Assembly (NCBI GenBank): GCA_016793165.1
Contig: JAEULA010000051.1
Coordinates: 1 to 64,000, forward strand
Direction: 5' to 3'
Length of the DNA stretch: 64,000 bases
Origin: Alphaproteobacteria bacterium
Lineage (GTDB): Bacteria > Pseudomonadota > Alphaproteobacteria > CACIAM-22H2
The notes beneath the pieces were generated by a model. It did no database searches. It saw nothing but the letters and a program-made list of their open reading frames with translations, and was not told the DNA's origin. Positions 54,637-63,816 of the stretch are shown piece after piece. The stretch's first letter is position 1, and each line of letters opens with the position of its first letter. A program made the translations under genes and the position numbers.

Positions 54637-55077
54637 ATGCGCCTGTCCCGCGATGCGGCAGCCGGCGTCGTGGTCGTCGCGTTCGGGGCGGCCGTGCTGG
54701 CCGGGATCTCCGGGATCCCGACGGCGAAGTACCAGACCATCGGGCCCGACCTCTTCCCGCGCGTTTGCGCCTGGGCGCTGATCGCGGGGGGGCTCGTCCT
54801 CGCGCTGCGCGGACTCCACCGCGGCGGCGCCGCGCTGGCCTTGCCGCAGTTTCGCGGCGTCGCCCTGATCGGTCTTGCCGTCGTCCTGTTCGGCCTCGTC
54901 ACGCCCGTCGCCGGCTATGCCGTCGGCGGGTTCCTGACCGTTCTGGTCTCCGGGTTCGCGACCCGCGAGGTCCGGCCGCTGCCGCTGCTCGTCGTCGCCC
55001 TCGGCCTGACCGTCTTCAGCGTGGCGCTGTTCAGCTACGTCCTGAAGGTCCCGATGCCGATCGGCCTCGGGCTCTAG
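54637..55077 (+). CDS. tctB: TTT transporter small permease subunit
   Basis: A 146-aa four-helix membrane protein. The family segment YQTIGPDLFPRVCAWAL follows the first helix, and the C-terminus ends in a helix with VALFSYVLKVPMPIG. It lies 19 bp after the binding protein and 18 bp before TctA. Confidence 0.9.
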   Translation: MRLSRDAAAGVVVVAFGAAVLAGISGIPTAKYQTIGPDLFPRVCAWALIAGGLVLALRGLHRGGAALALPQFRGVALIGLAVVLFGLVTPVAGYAVGGFLTVLVSGFATREVRPLPLLVVALGLTVFSVALFSYVLKVPMPIGLGL

Positions 55078-55095
55078 GTCGGGAACGCGCCCACG

Positions 55096-56592
55096 ATGCT
55101 CTCCGATCTCGCGCTCGGCTTCTCGATCGCCTTCACGGCGAGCAATCTCCTGCTCTGCCTGCTCGGCTGTCTGATCGGCACGCTGATCGGCGTGCTGCCC
55201 GGGATCGGCCCGATCGCCACCGTCTCGATCCTGCTGCCGTTCACCTTCGGTATCTCGCCGGTCGGTTCGATGATCATGCTCGCGGGCATCTACTACGGCG
55301 CGCAGTACGGAGGCTCGACCACCGCCATCCTCGTGCGCATGCCCGGCGAGGCGAGCTCGATCGTCACCACGATCGACGGCCACGAGATGGCCCGCAAGGG
55401 CCGCGCCGGCGCGGCGCTCGCCATCGCCGCCTTGTCGTCCTTCGCCGCCGGCAGCGTCGCGACGCTCGTGATCGGGGCCTTCGCGCGGCCGCTCGGCGCC
55501 GTCGCGCTGCTGCTTGGCCCGGAGGATTATTTCGCGCTGATCCTGCTCGGCCTCGTGTTCTCGATCGTGCTCGCCTCCGGCTCGATCCTGAAAGCCATCG
55601 TCGCCGTCCTCATCGGGATCATCCTGGCCTCGGTCGGGACCGACGTGGAGACCGGCGTGCAACGCCTCACCTTCGGCCAGACGTCGCTGCTCGAGGGCAT
55701 CGGCATCACCGTGCTGGCGATGGGCCTGTTCGGCGTCGGCGAGATCCTCCGCAACCTGGAGGAAGGCGAATCCGGCCGACCGATCGACGCGGCGATCGGC
55801 CGCCTGTGGCCCGATCGCGACGAGATGAGCCGCTCGGCCGCGCCGGCCTTGCGCGGCACGATGATCGGCTCGCTGCTCGGCGTCCTGCCCGGAAGCGGCA
55901 CGCTGCTCGCCCCCTTCGCGTCCTACGTGCTCGAGAAGAAGCTGTCGCGGACGCCCGAGCGCTTCGGACACGGCGCGCCGGAAGGCGTTGCCGGTCCCGA
56001 GGCGGCGAACAACGCCGCCGCCCAGACATGCTTCATCCCGCTGATGAGCCTGGGCCTGCCGCCGAATGCCGTCATGGCGCTGATGCTCGGCGCGCTGACC
56101 ATCCAGGGCATCGCGCCGGGGCCGCAGGTCTTCACGAAGAATCCCGACCTGTTCTGGGGCATGGTCGCGTCGATGTGGATCGGCAACGTGATGCTGCTGG
56201 TCATCAACCTGCCGCTGATCGGTCTCTGGGTGTCGCTGCTCCGCGTGCCGTATCGGCTTCTCTACCCGGCGATCCTGCTGTTCTGCTGCATCGGCCTTTT
56301 CTCGGTGAACCGGCTGCCCGCCGACATCTATTTCATGGCGGCGTTCGGCGTGGTCGGCCTTTTCCTGGTGAAGCTCGGCTTCGAGTCGACGCCGCTCGTC
56401 CTCGGCTTCGTCCTCGGCGATTCGCTGGAGGCGAATTTCCGTCGCACGCTGATCCTGGCGGACGGCGACTGGACGGCGTTCGTCGCGAGCCCGCTCGCCG
56501 TCATCCTGCTGGTCGCGGCGGGCGTGCTGCTCGTGTTCACGCTGCTGCCGCGCGCGCGCAAGGGCCGCGAAGCGATCTTCACCGAGGCCTGA
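55096..56592 (+). CDS. tctA: TTT transporter large permease subunit
   Basis: A 498-aa permease with about 11-12 helices. The TctA hallmarks are GVLPGIGPIATVSILLPFTF, YYGAQYGGSTTAILVRMPGE and GVLPGSGTLLAPF, followed by PEAANNAAAQT. It completes a binding protein-TctB-TctA operon with the sialidase-like gene. Confidence 0.94.
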   Translation: MLSDLALGFSIAFTASNLLLCLLGCLIGTLIGVLPGIGPIATVSILLPFTFGISPVGSMIMLAGIYYGAQYGGSTTAILVRMPGEASSIVTTIDGHEMARKGRAGAALAIAALSSFAAGSVATLVIGAFARPLGAVALLLGPEDYFALILLGLVFSIVLASGSILKAIVAVLIGIILASVGTDVETGVQRLTFGQTSLLEGIGITVLAMGLFGVGEILRNLEEGESGRPIDAAIGRLWPDRDEMSRSAAPALRGTMIGSLLGVLPGSGTLLAPFASYVLEKKLSRTPERFGHGAPEGVAGPEAANNAAAQTCFIPLMSLGLPPNAVMALMLGALTIQGIAPGPQVFTKNPDLFWGMVASMWIGNVMLLVINLPLIGLWVSLLRVPYRLLYPAILLFCCIGLFSVNRLPADIYFMAAFGVVGLFLVKLGFESTPLVLGFVLGDSLEANFRRTLILADGDWTAFVASPLAVILLVAAGVLLVFTLLPRARKGREAIFTEA

Positions 56593-56652
56593 ATCCGCCG
56601 ACCGCGTCGCTGCGGGCGCGCCTTCGCATCCACCGATCGATACGTGCCGCGC

Positions 56653-56668
56653 CGTGAGGCGGCTCACG
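56653..56668 (+). terminator. Hairpin after tctA
   Basis: CGTGAG-GCGG-CTCACG has 6-bp arms and lies 61 bp after the tctA stop in a 159-bp gap. It may end the TTT operon or mark an operator for the next gene. No T run follows. Confidence 0.3.
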
Positions 56669-56751
56669 CGCCGCGAATCCGGCCGCGGGTAGAAGCGCCG
56701 TTGCGTGGCCCACGGGCGCCCGCGAGCGCGCCCGTTGGCATGGAGGTCCGC

Positions 56752-57339
56752 ATGATCCGTACCTGTCTCGCCGCGGGCGTCGTCGCGGCTGCGATCCTGG
56801 CGTCCTGTGCGCCGGGACGCCCGCCCAACGGCCTGGTCTGGACCCTCAGCCTGGGCCCGTTTCCGGCCGATCTCCTGCAGGCACGGCGGCTCGATGATCC
56901 GATCCTCCTGAACACGGAGTGCACGGTCACGGTCAACGACGGCACGAACGGCGCGCTCGTCCGCCCGACGCTCAACGGCCGGCTCAACGATCCCGGGTCG
57001 TCGCTCTCGTTCGGAACGACCGGCGGCTACGCGACCTGCATGCCCCCCCGGCTGCGCGCCACGCCGTCGCTGGCGGTCTCGCAAATGAGCGTGGTGACGA
57101 CCGGTGCCGCGCTGGTGGTCGGCGTCGACGCGGGGCTTCAGGGCACGATCACCCTGAGCGACGGCCGCCAGTTCACAATCGATGCGCAGCGCCTGTCGCG
57201 GCTTCGCGTCACCGCGGGCGACCCCGACGATATCGGCGCCGGCCTGTCGGGCGAGTTCGAGTTCGTCGCGCGCGACGCCTCGGGCAGCGAGCTCGTGCTG
57301 GTGCGCAACTCGTCCTTCGCGATCTACAACGCGCGTTGA
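56752..57339 (+). CDS. Probable lipoprotein, 195 aa
   Basis: ATG 56752 follows GGAGG. The N-terminus is a lipoprotein signal with lipobox LASC at the end of its hydrophobic core, giving a mature N-terminal Cys. The mature domain looks beta-rich (TECTVTVNDGTNGALVRPTL, then GLQGTITLSDGRQFTID). No family is recognised. It stands in a four-gene group between the two TTT modules. Confidence 0.75.
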   Translation: MIRTCLAAGVVAAAILASCAPGRPPNGLVWTLSLGPFPADLLQARRLDDPILLNTECTVTVNDGTNGALVRPTLNGRLNDPGSSLSFGTTGGYATCMPPRLRATPSLAVSQMSVVTTGAALVVGVDAGLQGTITLSDGRQFTIDAQRLSRLRVTAGDPDDIGAGLSGEFEFVARDASGSELVLVRNSSFAIYNAR

Positions 57340-57491
57340 CGCCGGACGCCGTCGCGCGCGGGCGCGCCGTCGGCGCCTCGGCCCGAATCCGTTAACATGC
57401 CCGCGGCGATGAGGCATGGTGGCGGCGATCGGCAGGTGGCCCGTCCGCGGACCGGCCCGGGTGCCGATGCGGCCGCGAGGAGTGACCTGAC

Positions 57492-58463
57492 ATGGAAGAA
57501 TCCGATCGTTCGGCCCGCGCCCGCGCGGCCACCGCGAAGGGCCTGCGGGCCGCCTGGCCGCTCGCCGTGCTGGGGATCGTCGCCGCCTGCGCGGTGCGTC
57601 CCGTCGAGGAGGTGAAGCTCTTCCGCACGGCGTTCACCGCGGTCAACCAGGTGGGCCAGCCGCTGCTCGACGAGCTGTCGGTGAGCGAGCGCCTGCGCGG
57701 CAGGGCGGTCGCGACCAACCGGGCGCGCCGCGGCACCGCGGTCGGCGATTGCCGCCCGGCCTGGCAGGAAGTCGGGCGCGGCGGCTTCATCTACGGATTC
57801 TGCAACGACGACGCGCCGTATTTCGGCGAGCTCGGCGACCCGCCGGCGGCGAAGATGATGCGCGGCGCGCTCTCGGTGATCGAGCGCTACGCCGAGGCTC
57901 TGGGGCAGCTCGGCGACGGCGGCAACATCGAGGAAGCGCGCGGCCACATCGAGGAGATCGGCGCCGACGTCGCCGGCATCCTCAGCCTGGTGCCGGGTCT
58001 GCAGGCGGGCGCTGCCGTGATCGGCCCGGCGCTCCAGGCATTGCAGCCGATCCTCGAGGGCGTCGGCCGTGCGGCGAGCGCCGCCGAGCAGCGCCGGCTG
58101 ATCCGCGAGGGCGCACCCCTGGTGAGCAAGCTGATCGCCGCGCTGCGCAGCGCGGCGCCCGAGATCTTCGTGACGCTCGTCGACGCGCCGCGGGCGCGGC
58201 TGACCCGCGAGCAGGCGGCCAATCCCGATGTCGCCGCACCCGACCTGCGCGTCATCGAGGGCTATCGGACGACGGTGTCGAACTACGTCATCCTGCTTGG
58301 CGAGCTGCAGGGGGCTTGGGACTCCGTGGTCGCCGCCGTCGATCGTCCCGCCGACCCGATCCGCCTGGCGCAGATCGCGCGGCGGACGGGCGAGATCAAG
58401 GGCTATGCCGATTCCGTGCGCCGCACGATGGCCGTGATCCGCGTCGGCGGCGCGGCGCGTTGA
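57492..58463 (+). CDS. Probable lipoprotein, 323 aa, helical
   Basis: The N-terminus has a positively charged stretch, a hydrophobic core (about 19-32) and Cys in IVAACAV, a plausible lipoprotein signal. The mature protein is mostly helical (IEERYAEALGQLGD-like runs and LIREGAPLVSKLIAALRSA). GAGGAG precedes ATG 57492. It shares no visible domain with the preceding lipoprotein; function is unknown. Confidence 0.8.
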   Translation: MEESDRSARARAATAKGLRAAWPLAVLGIVAACAVRPVEEVKLFRTAFTAVNQVGQPLLDELSVSERLRGRAVATNRARRGTAVGDCRPAWQEVGRGGFIYGFCNDDAPYFGELGDPPAAKMMRGALSVIERYAEALGQLGDGGNIEEARGHIEEIGADVAGILSLVPGLQAGAAVIGPALQALQPILEGVGRAASAAEQRRLIREGAPLVSKLIAALRSAAPEIFVTLVDAPRARLTREQAANPDVAAPDLRVIEGYRTTVSNYVILLGELQGAWDSVVAAVDRPADPIRLAQIARRTGEIKGYADSVRRTMAVIRVGGAAR

Positions 58464-58509
58464 GCGGCGCGGTCGTCGATCCGACTTCCCGGACTGCAGG
58501 AGATCTCCC

Positions 58510-59085
58510 ATGAGCGCGACCGATCAAGCCCGTCTCGAACTCGTCGCCGCCCTGAACCTGCTGATGCGCCGACGCTCGACCACCAGCGATGCGGCCGAGA
58601 AGGAGCAGATCAACGAGAGCATCGAGCTGATCAACGAGCAGCTGCAGGAGATCGGCCACGCGAGCCTGCTGCAGGCGTCGTCGATCGTCGCTGCCGCGGG
58701 GGCCGAGCTGGAGAAGGTCGTCGCGGCGGCGCGCACCGGCGCGTTCGAGGCCTTCGTGTCGCAGGCCACGCGACAGATCGAGCGCCTGCGCGACATCGGC
58801 GGCACGTTGACCGCGCGCCCGGCGGCGGCGCCGCGGCCCGCGATGGCCGGCCGCCCCGCTGCAGGCGCCGCGCGCCCGGGCCGTCGTGCGGCCGCGAAGC
58901 CCGGGGCCGCGTCGAAGCCCGCGCCCAAGGCGAAGTCCAAGGTGAAGGCGAAGGCCAAGTCCAAGGCGAAGTCCAAGGCGAAGTCGCGTCCGGCAGCGGC
59001 GAAGCGCGCGGCCCCCGGCGCAAGGGCCGGGAAGCCTGCGGCCAGGAAGACGGCTGCGAAGCGCCGGCCTCCGACCCGACGCTAG
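58510..59085 (+). CDS. Coiled-coil protein with histone H1-like Lys/Ala-rich tail
   Basis: A 191-aa protein. Residues 1-100 form a charged helical domain (EQINESIELINEQLQEIG). Residues about 101-191 are rich in Ala, Lys, Arg and Pro, with KAKSK repeats centred near residues 140-160. This tail resembles bacterial H1-like and AlgP-type DNA-binding proteins. The repeat is encoded by a near-perfect 12-bp tandem array (about 58925-58985), so its length can change by slippage. Confidence 0.8.
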   Translation: MSATDQARLELVAALNLLMRRRSTTSDAAEKEQINESIELINEQLQEIGHASLLQASSIVAAAGAELEKVVAAARTGAFEAFVSQATRQIERLRDIGGTLTARPAAAPRPAMAGRPAAGAARPGRRAAAKPGAASKPAPKAKSKVKAKAKSKAKSKAKSRPAAAKRAAPGARAGKPAARKTAAKRRPPTRR

Positions 59086-59102
59086 GCGACCGGCCGTCCG
59101 GG

Positions 59103-59750
59103 ATGATCCGCACTCCGCGCTGGCTGCGCGCGACGCTGCTCGCCGCCCTTGCCGTCGCGCTGGGCGCCGCGATCGTCTATCGCCAGCAGGTCCATCCGGA
59201 GTGGCTGGCCGACGTGATCGACGACTACCCGGCGGTGATGCCTCTCGCGTTCGTCGTCGTCCACGTCGCGGCATCGCTGCTCTTCGTGCCGCGCAACCTG
59301 ATGGCGATGGTCGCCGGCGGACTGTTCGGGGGCATCGGCGGCGGCGTGATCTCGATCGCGGGCGCCATGGCCGGGGCGATGGCCGGATTCTGGACGGCGC
59401 GCTATCTGAACGCCGACCTGCTGCATGTCGAGGATCTGCCGCGCATAGGTCCGCTCATCGCGAAGGCCGAGCGCGGCGGCCTGCGCTTCGTGATGGTGAC
59501 GCGCCTGCTGCCGGTGCTGCCCCATGCACTGGTGAACTACGTCTTCGGCCTGAGTGCGATCTCGGTGCGCGACTACGCGCTCGGATCCCTGCTCGGCTTC
59601 ATTCCTCAGACCATCGCTTTCGTGAAGCTGGGCCAGGCCGGCGCCGGCGCGGCGAGCGGCGCCTTCAGCATCGAGACGATGCTCTGGGCCGTCGGCCTGC
59701 TCGCGCTGTCCTTCCTGGTTCCGCGCCTGGTGCCGCGGCGATGGCGATGA
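59103..59750 (+). CDS. TVP38/TMEM64 family membrane protein
   Basis: A 215-aa integral membrane protein of the VTT (SNARE-associated/DedA-like) family, with about six helices. The family motif region FVPRNLMAMVAGGLFGGIGGG and a later RLLPVLPHALVNYVFGLS are seen. DedA-like proteins act in lipid scrambling or membrane homeostasis. It starts 17 bp after the H1-like gene. Confidence 0.9.
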   Translation: MIRTPRWLRATLLAALAVALGAAIVYRQQVHPEWLADVIDDYPAVMPLAFVVVHVAASLLFVPRNLMAMVAGGLFGGIGGGVISIAGAMAGAMAGFWTARYLNADLLHVEDLPRIGPLIAKAERGGLRFVMVTRLLPVLPHALVNYVFGLSAISVRDYALGSLLGFIPQTIAFVKLGQAGAGAASGAFSIETMLWAVGLLALSFLVPRLVPRRWR

Positions 59751-59781
59751 CGGAACCGGCTTCGCGCCCGCGGGGTGGCGG

Positions 59782-60939
59782 TCAGTCGGGCGTGAAGACC
59801 GTCTGCGCGATGTGGCGCACGCCGCCGTTCATCTGGATCGGATCGTCCTTGCAGTTCATGTAGTAGACGGTCAGCAGTCGCCCCGGGACGTGCTCGATCA
59901 CCCGCGGATAGCCGAGGTCCCAGCTGCCGCCGTCGTCGCGAAGGACGATCTCGCGGCCCCAGGTCGCGCCGCCGTCGCTGCTGAGCCTGGCGCGCAGTCC
60001 GAACGGCGGCAGCCGGTAGCCGTAGACGCAGGCGATGCGGCCGTCGCGCATCCGCACGAGGTCGCCGGGCGCGCCCCAGTCGTTGACCCGGGAGAGGAAT
60101 CCCCAGGTGCGGCCGCCGTCGACGCTGCGGAAGATCTCGGTCCAGAGGATGCTCGTCGGGTCGCGCTGGCAGCGGACGGCGACGATGATGGCGCCGTCCG
60201 GCAGCATGATGCCGCGCGGATAGAAGTAGCGATGCGCGCCGAAGCGCAGGCCGACATTGCGCTCGCTGTCGGCGGCGCCGTCGTCGGCATTCGGCGTGAT
60301 CATCGAGACGAATGTCCAGTAGGCGCCGCCCTCGACGGCGGCATAGACGACCGGCCGCCGCTTCCATCCGTCGGCGCTCACCGCGGTCATGAACAGCAGG
60401 CAGACGCCGTCGGGGCGGACGAGCGGCGAGGCATGTCCCGACAGCGACGGCAGGCCGGCGTTGGTTGCCAGGATCGGGCGACGCCAGGTCGAGCCGCCGT
60501 CGGTCGACACGCGGATCCAGGCCCGGCTGTGCGGTCGGAAGTAGTCCGGCGTCGCACCGGACGCGACCAGCACGTTGCGGTCCAGGAAGTCGACCGGCGG
60601 GTCGGCGGCGTAGTCCGGCGGCCCCCCGGCGAACATCGCATCCTGGTCGGCGCCGAGATCGTAGAGGAGCTGCAGGCTCCCCGGATCCCAGCTTCGGCCG
60701 TTGTCGCGGGTGCGCAGGGTGACCATCTGCGGCCCGACCTTTGCCACTTCATCGTGATGCACGTCGGCGGCCGAGGTGTAGCTGGCCGGCTTCTTCTTGA
60801 ACGCGACCAGATGATGGCCCTCGGCGACGGTCCAGAAGCCCGAGATGAACGGCCAGCCGCAGAACTCGCGGTCGTTGCGGTAGACGATGCTGTGCTCGGC
60901 GTCGCGCGCGCGGATCGGCGGCTGGAACTGGCTGGTCAC
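59782..60939 (-). CDS. Sialidase-superfamily (BNR repeat) protein, copy 2
   Basis: A 385-aa propeller protein starting at GTG 60939 with a GAGG site. It has four Asp boxes (TRDNGRSWDP, STDGGSTWRR, SVDGGRTWGF, SSDGGATWGR). It shares with copy 1 the opening IVYRNDREFCGWPF and the end DDGGSWDLGYPRVIE plus NGGVRHIA, so the two are paralogues. It is minus-strand and divergent from a TctC-type gene. Confidence 0.85.
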   Translation of the reverse strand: MTSQFQPPIRARDAEHSIVYRNDREFCGWPFISGFWTVAEGHHLVAFKKKPASYTSAADVHHDEVAKVGPQMVTLRTRDNGRSWDPGSLQLLYDLGADQDAMFAGGPPDYAADPPVDFLDRNVLVASGATPDYFRPHSRAWIRVSTDGGSTWRRPILATNAGLPSLSGHASPLVRPDGVCLLFMTAVSADGWKRRPVVYAAVEGGAYWTFVSMITPNADDGAADSERNVGLRFGAHRYFYPRGIMLPDGAIIVAVRCQRDPTSILWTEIFRSVDGGRTWGFLSRVNDWGAPGDLVRMRDGRIACVYGYRLPPFGLRARLSSDGGATWGREIVLRDDGGSWDLGYPRVIEHVPGRLLTVYYMNCKDDPIQMNGGVRHIAQTVFTPD

Positions 60940-61242
60940 GGGATTCCTCGTCGCTGCGGTCCGCAAGCGTCCCAGAATTCCCGCGGCGTTGCGAGGCTCG
61001 CACGGTCGGCCGGCCGGCAATTTCACGGGCCGGAATTGGCGCCGGCGCTCCGAGCGGCGCGCGTCCGCGGGCTTCCGGCATGCCCTCGATCGTCGCCCGG
61101 CGCGCGACGCGCGGCCCGGCGCGAATTTCGCGCGCTGAAATAGCGGTGTCGCCCTGCTGCGGGCCGCCGGCGCGGCGCCTAGCCTCGCCAGCAAGTCGTG
61201 GAATGCGCCGCCCGGCTGGCCGGGCCCGAGAGGGAGGAAACG
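60940..61242. other. Divergent intergenic region between sialidase copy 2 and TctC
   Basis: A 303-bp region with start codons facing away on both sides, so it must hold both promoters. The only clear structure is a 15-bp palindrome at 61119-61133. No gene of any size is supported here. Confidence 0.6.
61119..61133. promoter_or_regulatory. Palindrome in the divergent promoter region
   Basis: GCGCGAA-T-TTCGCGC has perfect 7-bp arms. It lies 110 bp before the TctC start and could be an operator for both divergent genes. No regulator gene is adjacent. Confidence 0.4.
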
Positions 61243-62265
61243 ATGTCGATCAGCCTCACGCCGATCCGTCCCGTCCGTATGCGCTCCGAGCGGCGGCCGA
61301 CCCGTCGTCGCGTGCTGTCGCTGCCCTTGGCGGCGGCGACGCTCGCCGTCGCCGGCGGATCCGCGGCCCAGCAGGCCTGGCCGCGCCGGCCGGTGACGTT
61401 CGTCGTCCCGTATGGCCCCGGCGCGAGCAACGACACGTTCACGCGCGCGCTCGCGGAGATCCTGAGCAAGCGCTTCGGGCAGCCCTTCGTCGTCGAGAAC
61501 CGCGCCGGCGCCGGCGGCTTCACCGGCTCCAACGCGGTCGCCCAGGCCGCGCCGGACGGCTACACGTTCCTCGAGGCGCCCAACAGCATCGTCGGCTTCA
61601 AGCCGCTGATGAAGGTGAACCTCGATCCGCTCACGAGCCTGACGCCGGTCGCGCTGCTCGCGCGCTCGCCGATCGCGATGGTCGTGCCGTCCGGGCTGCC
61701 CGTGAAGACGGTCCGCGAGTTCATCGACTACGCGAAGGCGCGGCCGGACCAGCTCTTCTACGGGCATGCCGGCGTCGGCACGACGCAGCAGCAGCATGCC
61801 GAGATGTTCAAGCGCGTGACCGGACTCAAGATCAAGAACGTGAACTACAAGAGCTCCGCCGACGCGCAGGCCGACCTGGTCGCCGGCCGGCTGCAGCTGA
61901 TGTTCATCACCATCGCGAGCACGGTCGGCCAGATCCAGAGCGGCCAGCTGCGGCTCCTCGCGTACACCGACAAGAACTACCCGCCCGGCTCCCTGCCCGC
62001 GCCGACGCTCGCCGAGCTCGGTGTCCCGGACATGGAGAAGGCGCAGAGCTGGTGGGCGATCTTCGCGCCGCCCCGGCTGCCGCCAGAGATCCTCAAGGCG
62101 GCGAACGCGGCGATCAACGAGGCGATCATGGATCCGTCCTTCACCGCGCTGCTGGCCCGGTCGGGCGCCTCGCCTGCGCCCGCTTCGCCCGACGAGCTCA
62201 TCTCGGTGATCAAGCAGGAAGTCGCCGACATCGCCGAGCTCATGAAGACCATCACGATCGAATAG
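61243..62265 (+). CDS. TTT transporter substrate-binding protein with Tat-like signal
   Basis: A 340-aa Bug-family binding protein. The N-terminus contains RRPTRRRVLSLPLAAATLA, a twin-arginine-type signal, unlike the Sec signal of the first copy. The fold opens RRPVTFVVPYGPGASNDTF and has DGYTFLE and NYKSSADAQADLVAGR. GGGAGGAAA precedes ATG 61243. It is convergent with the second tctA. Confidence 0.92.
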   Translation: MSISLTPIRPVRMRSERRPTRRRVLSLPLAAATLAVAGGSAAQQAWPRRPVTFVVPYGPGASNDTFTRALAEILSKRFGQPFVVENRAGAGGFTGSNAVAQAAPDGYTFLEAPNSIVGFKPLMKVNLDPLTSLTPVALLARSPIAMVVPSGLPVKTVREFIDYAKARPDQLFYGHAGVGTTQQQHAEMFKRVTGLKIKNVNYKSSADAQADLVAGRLQLMFITIASTVGQIQSGQLRLLAYTDKNYPPGSLPAPTLAELGVPDMEKAQSWWAIFAPPRLPPEILKAANAAINEAIMDPSFTALLARSGASPAPASPDELISVIKQEVADIAELMKTITIE

Positions 62266-62303
62266 TCCGCCGCGTCCGGGTCGCCGCGAGCGCGCCGCGC
62301 CCG

Positions 62304-63806
62304 TCAGTCCTCGGCGAAGATCCGCTCGCGCCGCCTGGCGATCGCCGGCAGCGAGGCGGCCGCGACCACGACGACGGCCGTGACCAGCAGCGCGGCGCTG
62401 ATCGGCTCGCGGATGAACACGCTGGGGTCGCCGCTCGAGAACACCAGCGCGCGGCGCAGGTGCTCCTCGAGCAGCTCGCCGAGCACGAATCCCATGAGGA
62501 ACGGCGCGGGCTCGCAGTCGAGCTTCGAGAACAGGTAGCCGAGCAGGCCGAAGATCGCGAGCAGGTAGACGTTGAAGTCGCTGCCGCCGACCGTGTAGAC
62601 GCCGATCGCCGAGAACGCGACGATCGCCGGCAGCAGCAGCCGGTAGGGGATGCGCAGCATCGCCACCCACAGCCCGACCAGCGGCAGGTTGAGGACGATC
62701 AGCATCGCGTTGCCGATCCACATCGACGCGATCAGGCCCCAGAACAGCGCCGGTTGCTCCTTGACCACGTTCGGCCCCGGCGTGATGCCGTGGATCATGA
62801 GCGCGCCGATCATCAGCGCCATCAACGGATGCGACGGGATCCCGAGCGTCAGCAGCGGGATGAACGAGGTCTGCGCGCCGGCGTTGTTCGCCGCCTCCGG
62901 GCCCGCCACGCCCTCGATCGCGCCCTTGCCGAAACGTTCGGGAGTCCGCGACAGGCGCTTCTCGAGCGCATAGGACGAGAACGCCGCGATGATCGAGCCG
63001 CCGCCGGGCAGGGTACCGAGGAAGGAGCCGAGCAGCGAGCCGCGCAACATGGCGCCGAAGGATTGCTTCAGGTCGTCCCAGTCCGGCATCAGCCTCTCGA
63101 TCGCGGCCGTGCCGGCCGGGCCCTGGGGCATCGCCTCCAGATTGCGCAGCACTTCCGCGATGCCGAAGATCCCGAGCGCGACCGCGACGGTCGACAGCCC
63201 GTCCGACAGCTCGATGAACCCGAGATTGAAGCGGAACACGCCGCTGTCGACGTCCGTGCCGACGAAGCTGAACAGCATCCCGGTGACGATCATCGCGACC
63301 GCCTTGATCGCAGATCCGTGCGCGAGCGCGGTCGACGTCATCAGGCCGAGGAACATGAGCGCGAAGTACTCGGTCGAGCCGAAGCGCAGGGCGATCGCGG
63401 TCAGCGGCATCGCGACAACGGCGATCAGGAACGTGGCGACCGTGCCCGCGAAGAACGACGCGATGGCGGCGATCGCGAGCGCCTTGCCCGCCTTGCCTTG
63501 GCGCGCGAGGGCGTGGCCGTCCAGGACGGTGACGGCCGACGACACCTCGCCGGGAAGATTGACCAGGATCGCCGTCGTCGAGCCGCCGTATTGCGAGCCG
63601 TAGTAGATGCCCGCCAGCATGATCAGCGACGCCGTCGGGGTCAGGTGATAGGTGATCGGCAGCAGCATCGCGATCGTGGCCGTCGGCCCGATGCCCGGTA
63701 GGACGCCGATGAACGTGCCGATGAGCGATCCGACGAAGCAGTAGAGGAGGTTGTCGACGGACAGGGCGGCGCCGAGTCCCATCGAGAGGTTCGCGATCAG
63801 GTCCAC
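62304..63806 (-). CDS. tctA: TTT transporter large permease subunit, second copy
   Basis: A 500-aa permease with the TctA motifs GVLPGIGPTATIAMLLPITY, YYGSQYGGSTTAILVNLPGE and GTLPGGGSIIAAFS. The start is GTG 63806 because the family begins at this point (DLIANLSMGLG); ATG 63782 is the alternative. It starts 10 bp after TctB, which is cut by the right edge. Confidence 0.94.
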   Translation of the reverse strand: MDLIANLSMGLGAALSVDNLLYCFVGSLIGTFIGVLPGIGPTATIAMLLPITYHLTPTASLIMLAGIYYGSQYGGSTTAILVNLPGEVSSAVTVLDGHALARQGKAGKALAIAAIASFFAGTVATFLIAVVAMPLTAIALRFGSTEYFALMFLGLMTSTALAHGSAIKAVAMIVTGMLFSFVGTDVDSGVFRFNLGFIELSDGLSTVAVALGIFGIAEVLRNLEAMPQGPAGTAAIERLMPDWDDLKQSFGAMLRGSLLGSFLGTLPGGGSIIAAFSSYALEKRLSRTPERFGKGAIEGVAGPEAANNAGAQTSFIPLLTLGIPSHPLMALMIGALMIHGITPGPNVVKEQPALFWGLIASMWIGNAMLIVLNLPLVGLWVAMLRIPYRLLLPAIVAFSAIGVYTVGGSDFNVYLLAIFGLLGYLFSKLDCEPAPFLMGFVLGELLEEHLRRALVFSSGDPSVFIREPISAALLVTAVVVVAAASLPAIARRRERIFAED

Positions 63807-63816
63807 GTGCCGGCCC

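Noticed and set aside
54382..57417. A 1011-codon open frame on the minus strand
   Set aside because: It is antisense to TctC, TctB and TctA and shows no domain.
58921..58990. CRISPR-like repeat array
   Set aside because: The 12-bp units are contiguous, in frame and encode a Lys/Ala-rich tail; there are no spacers.
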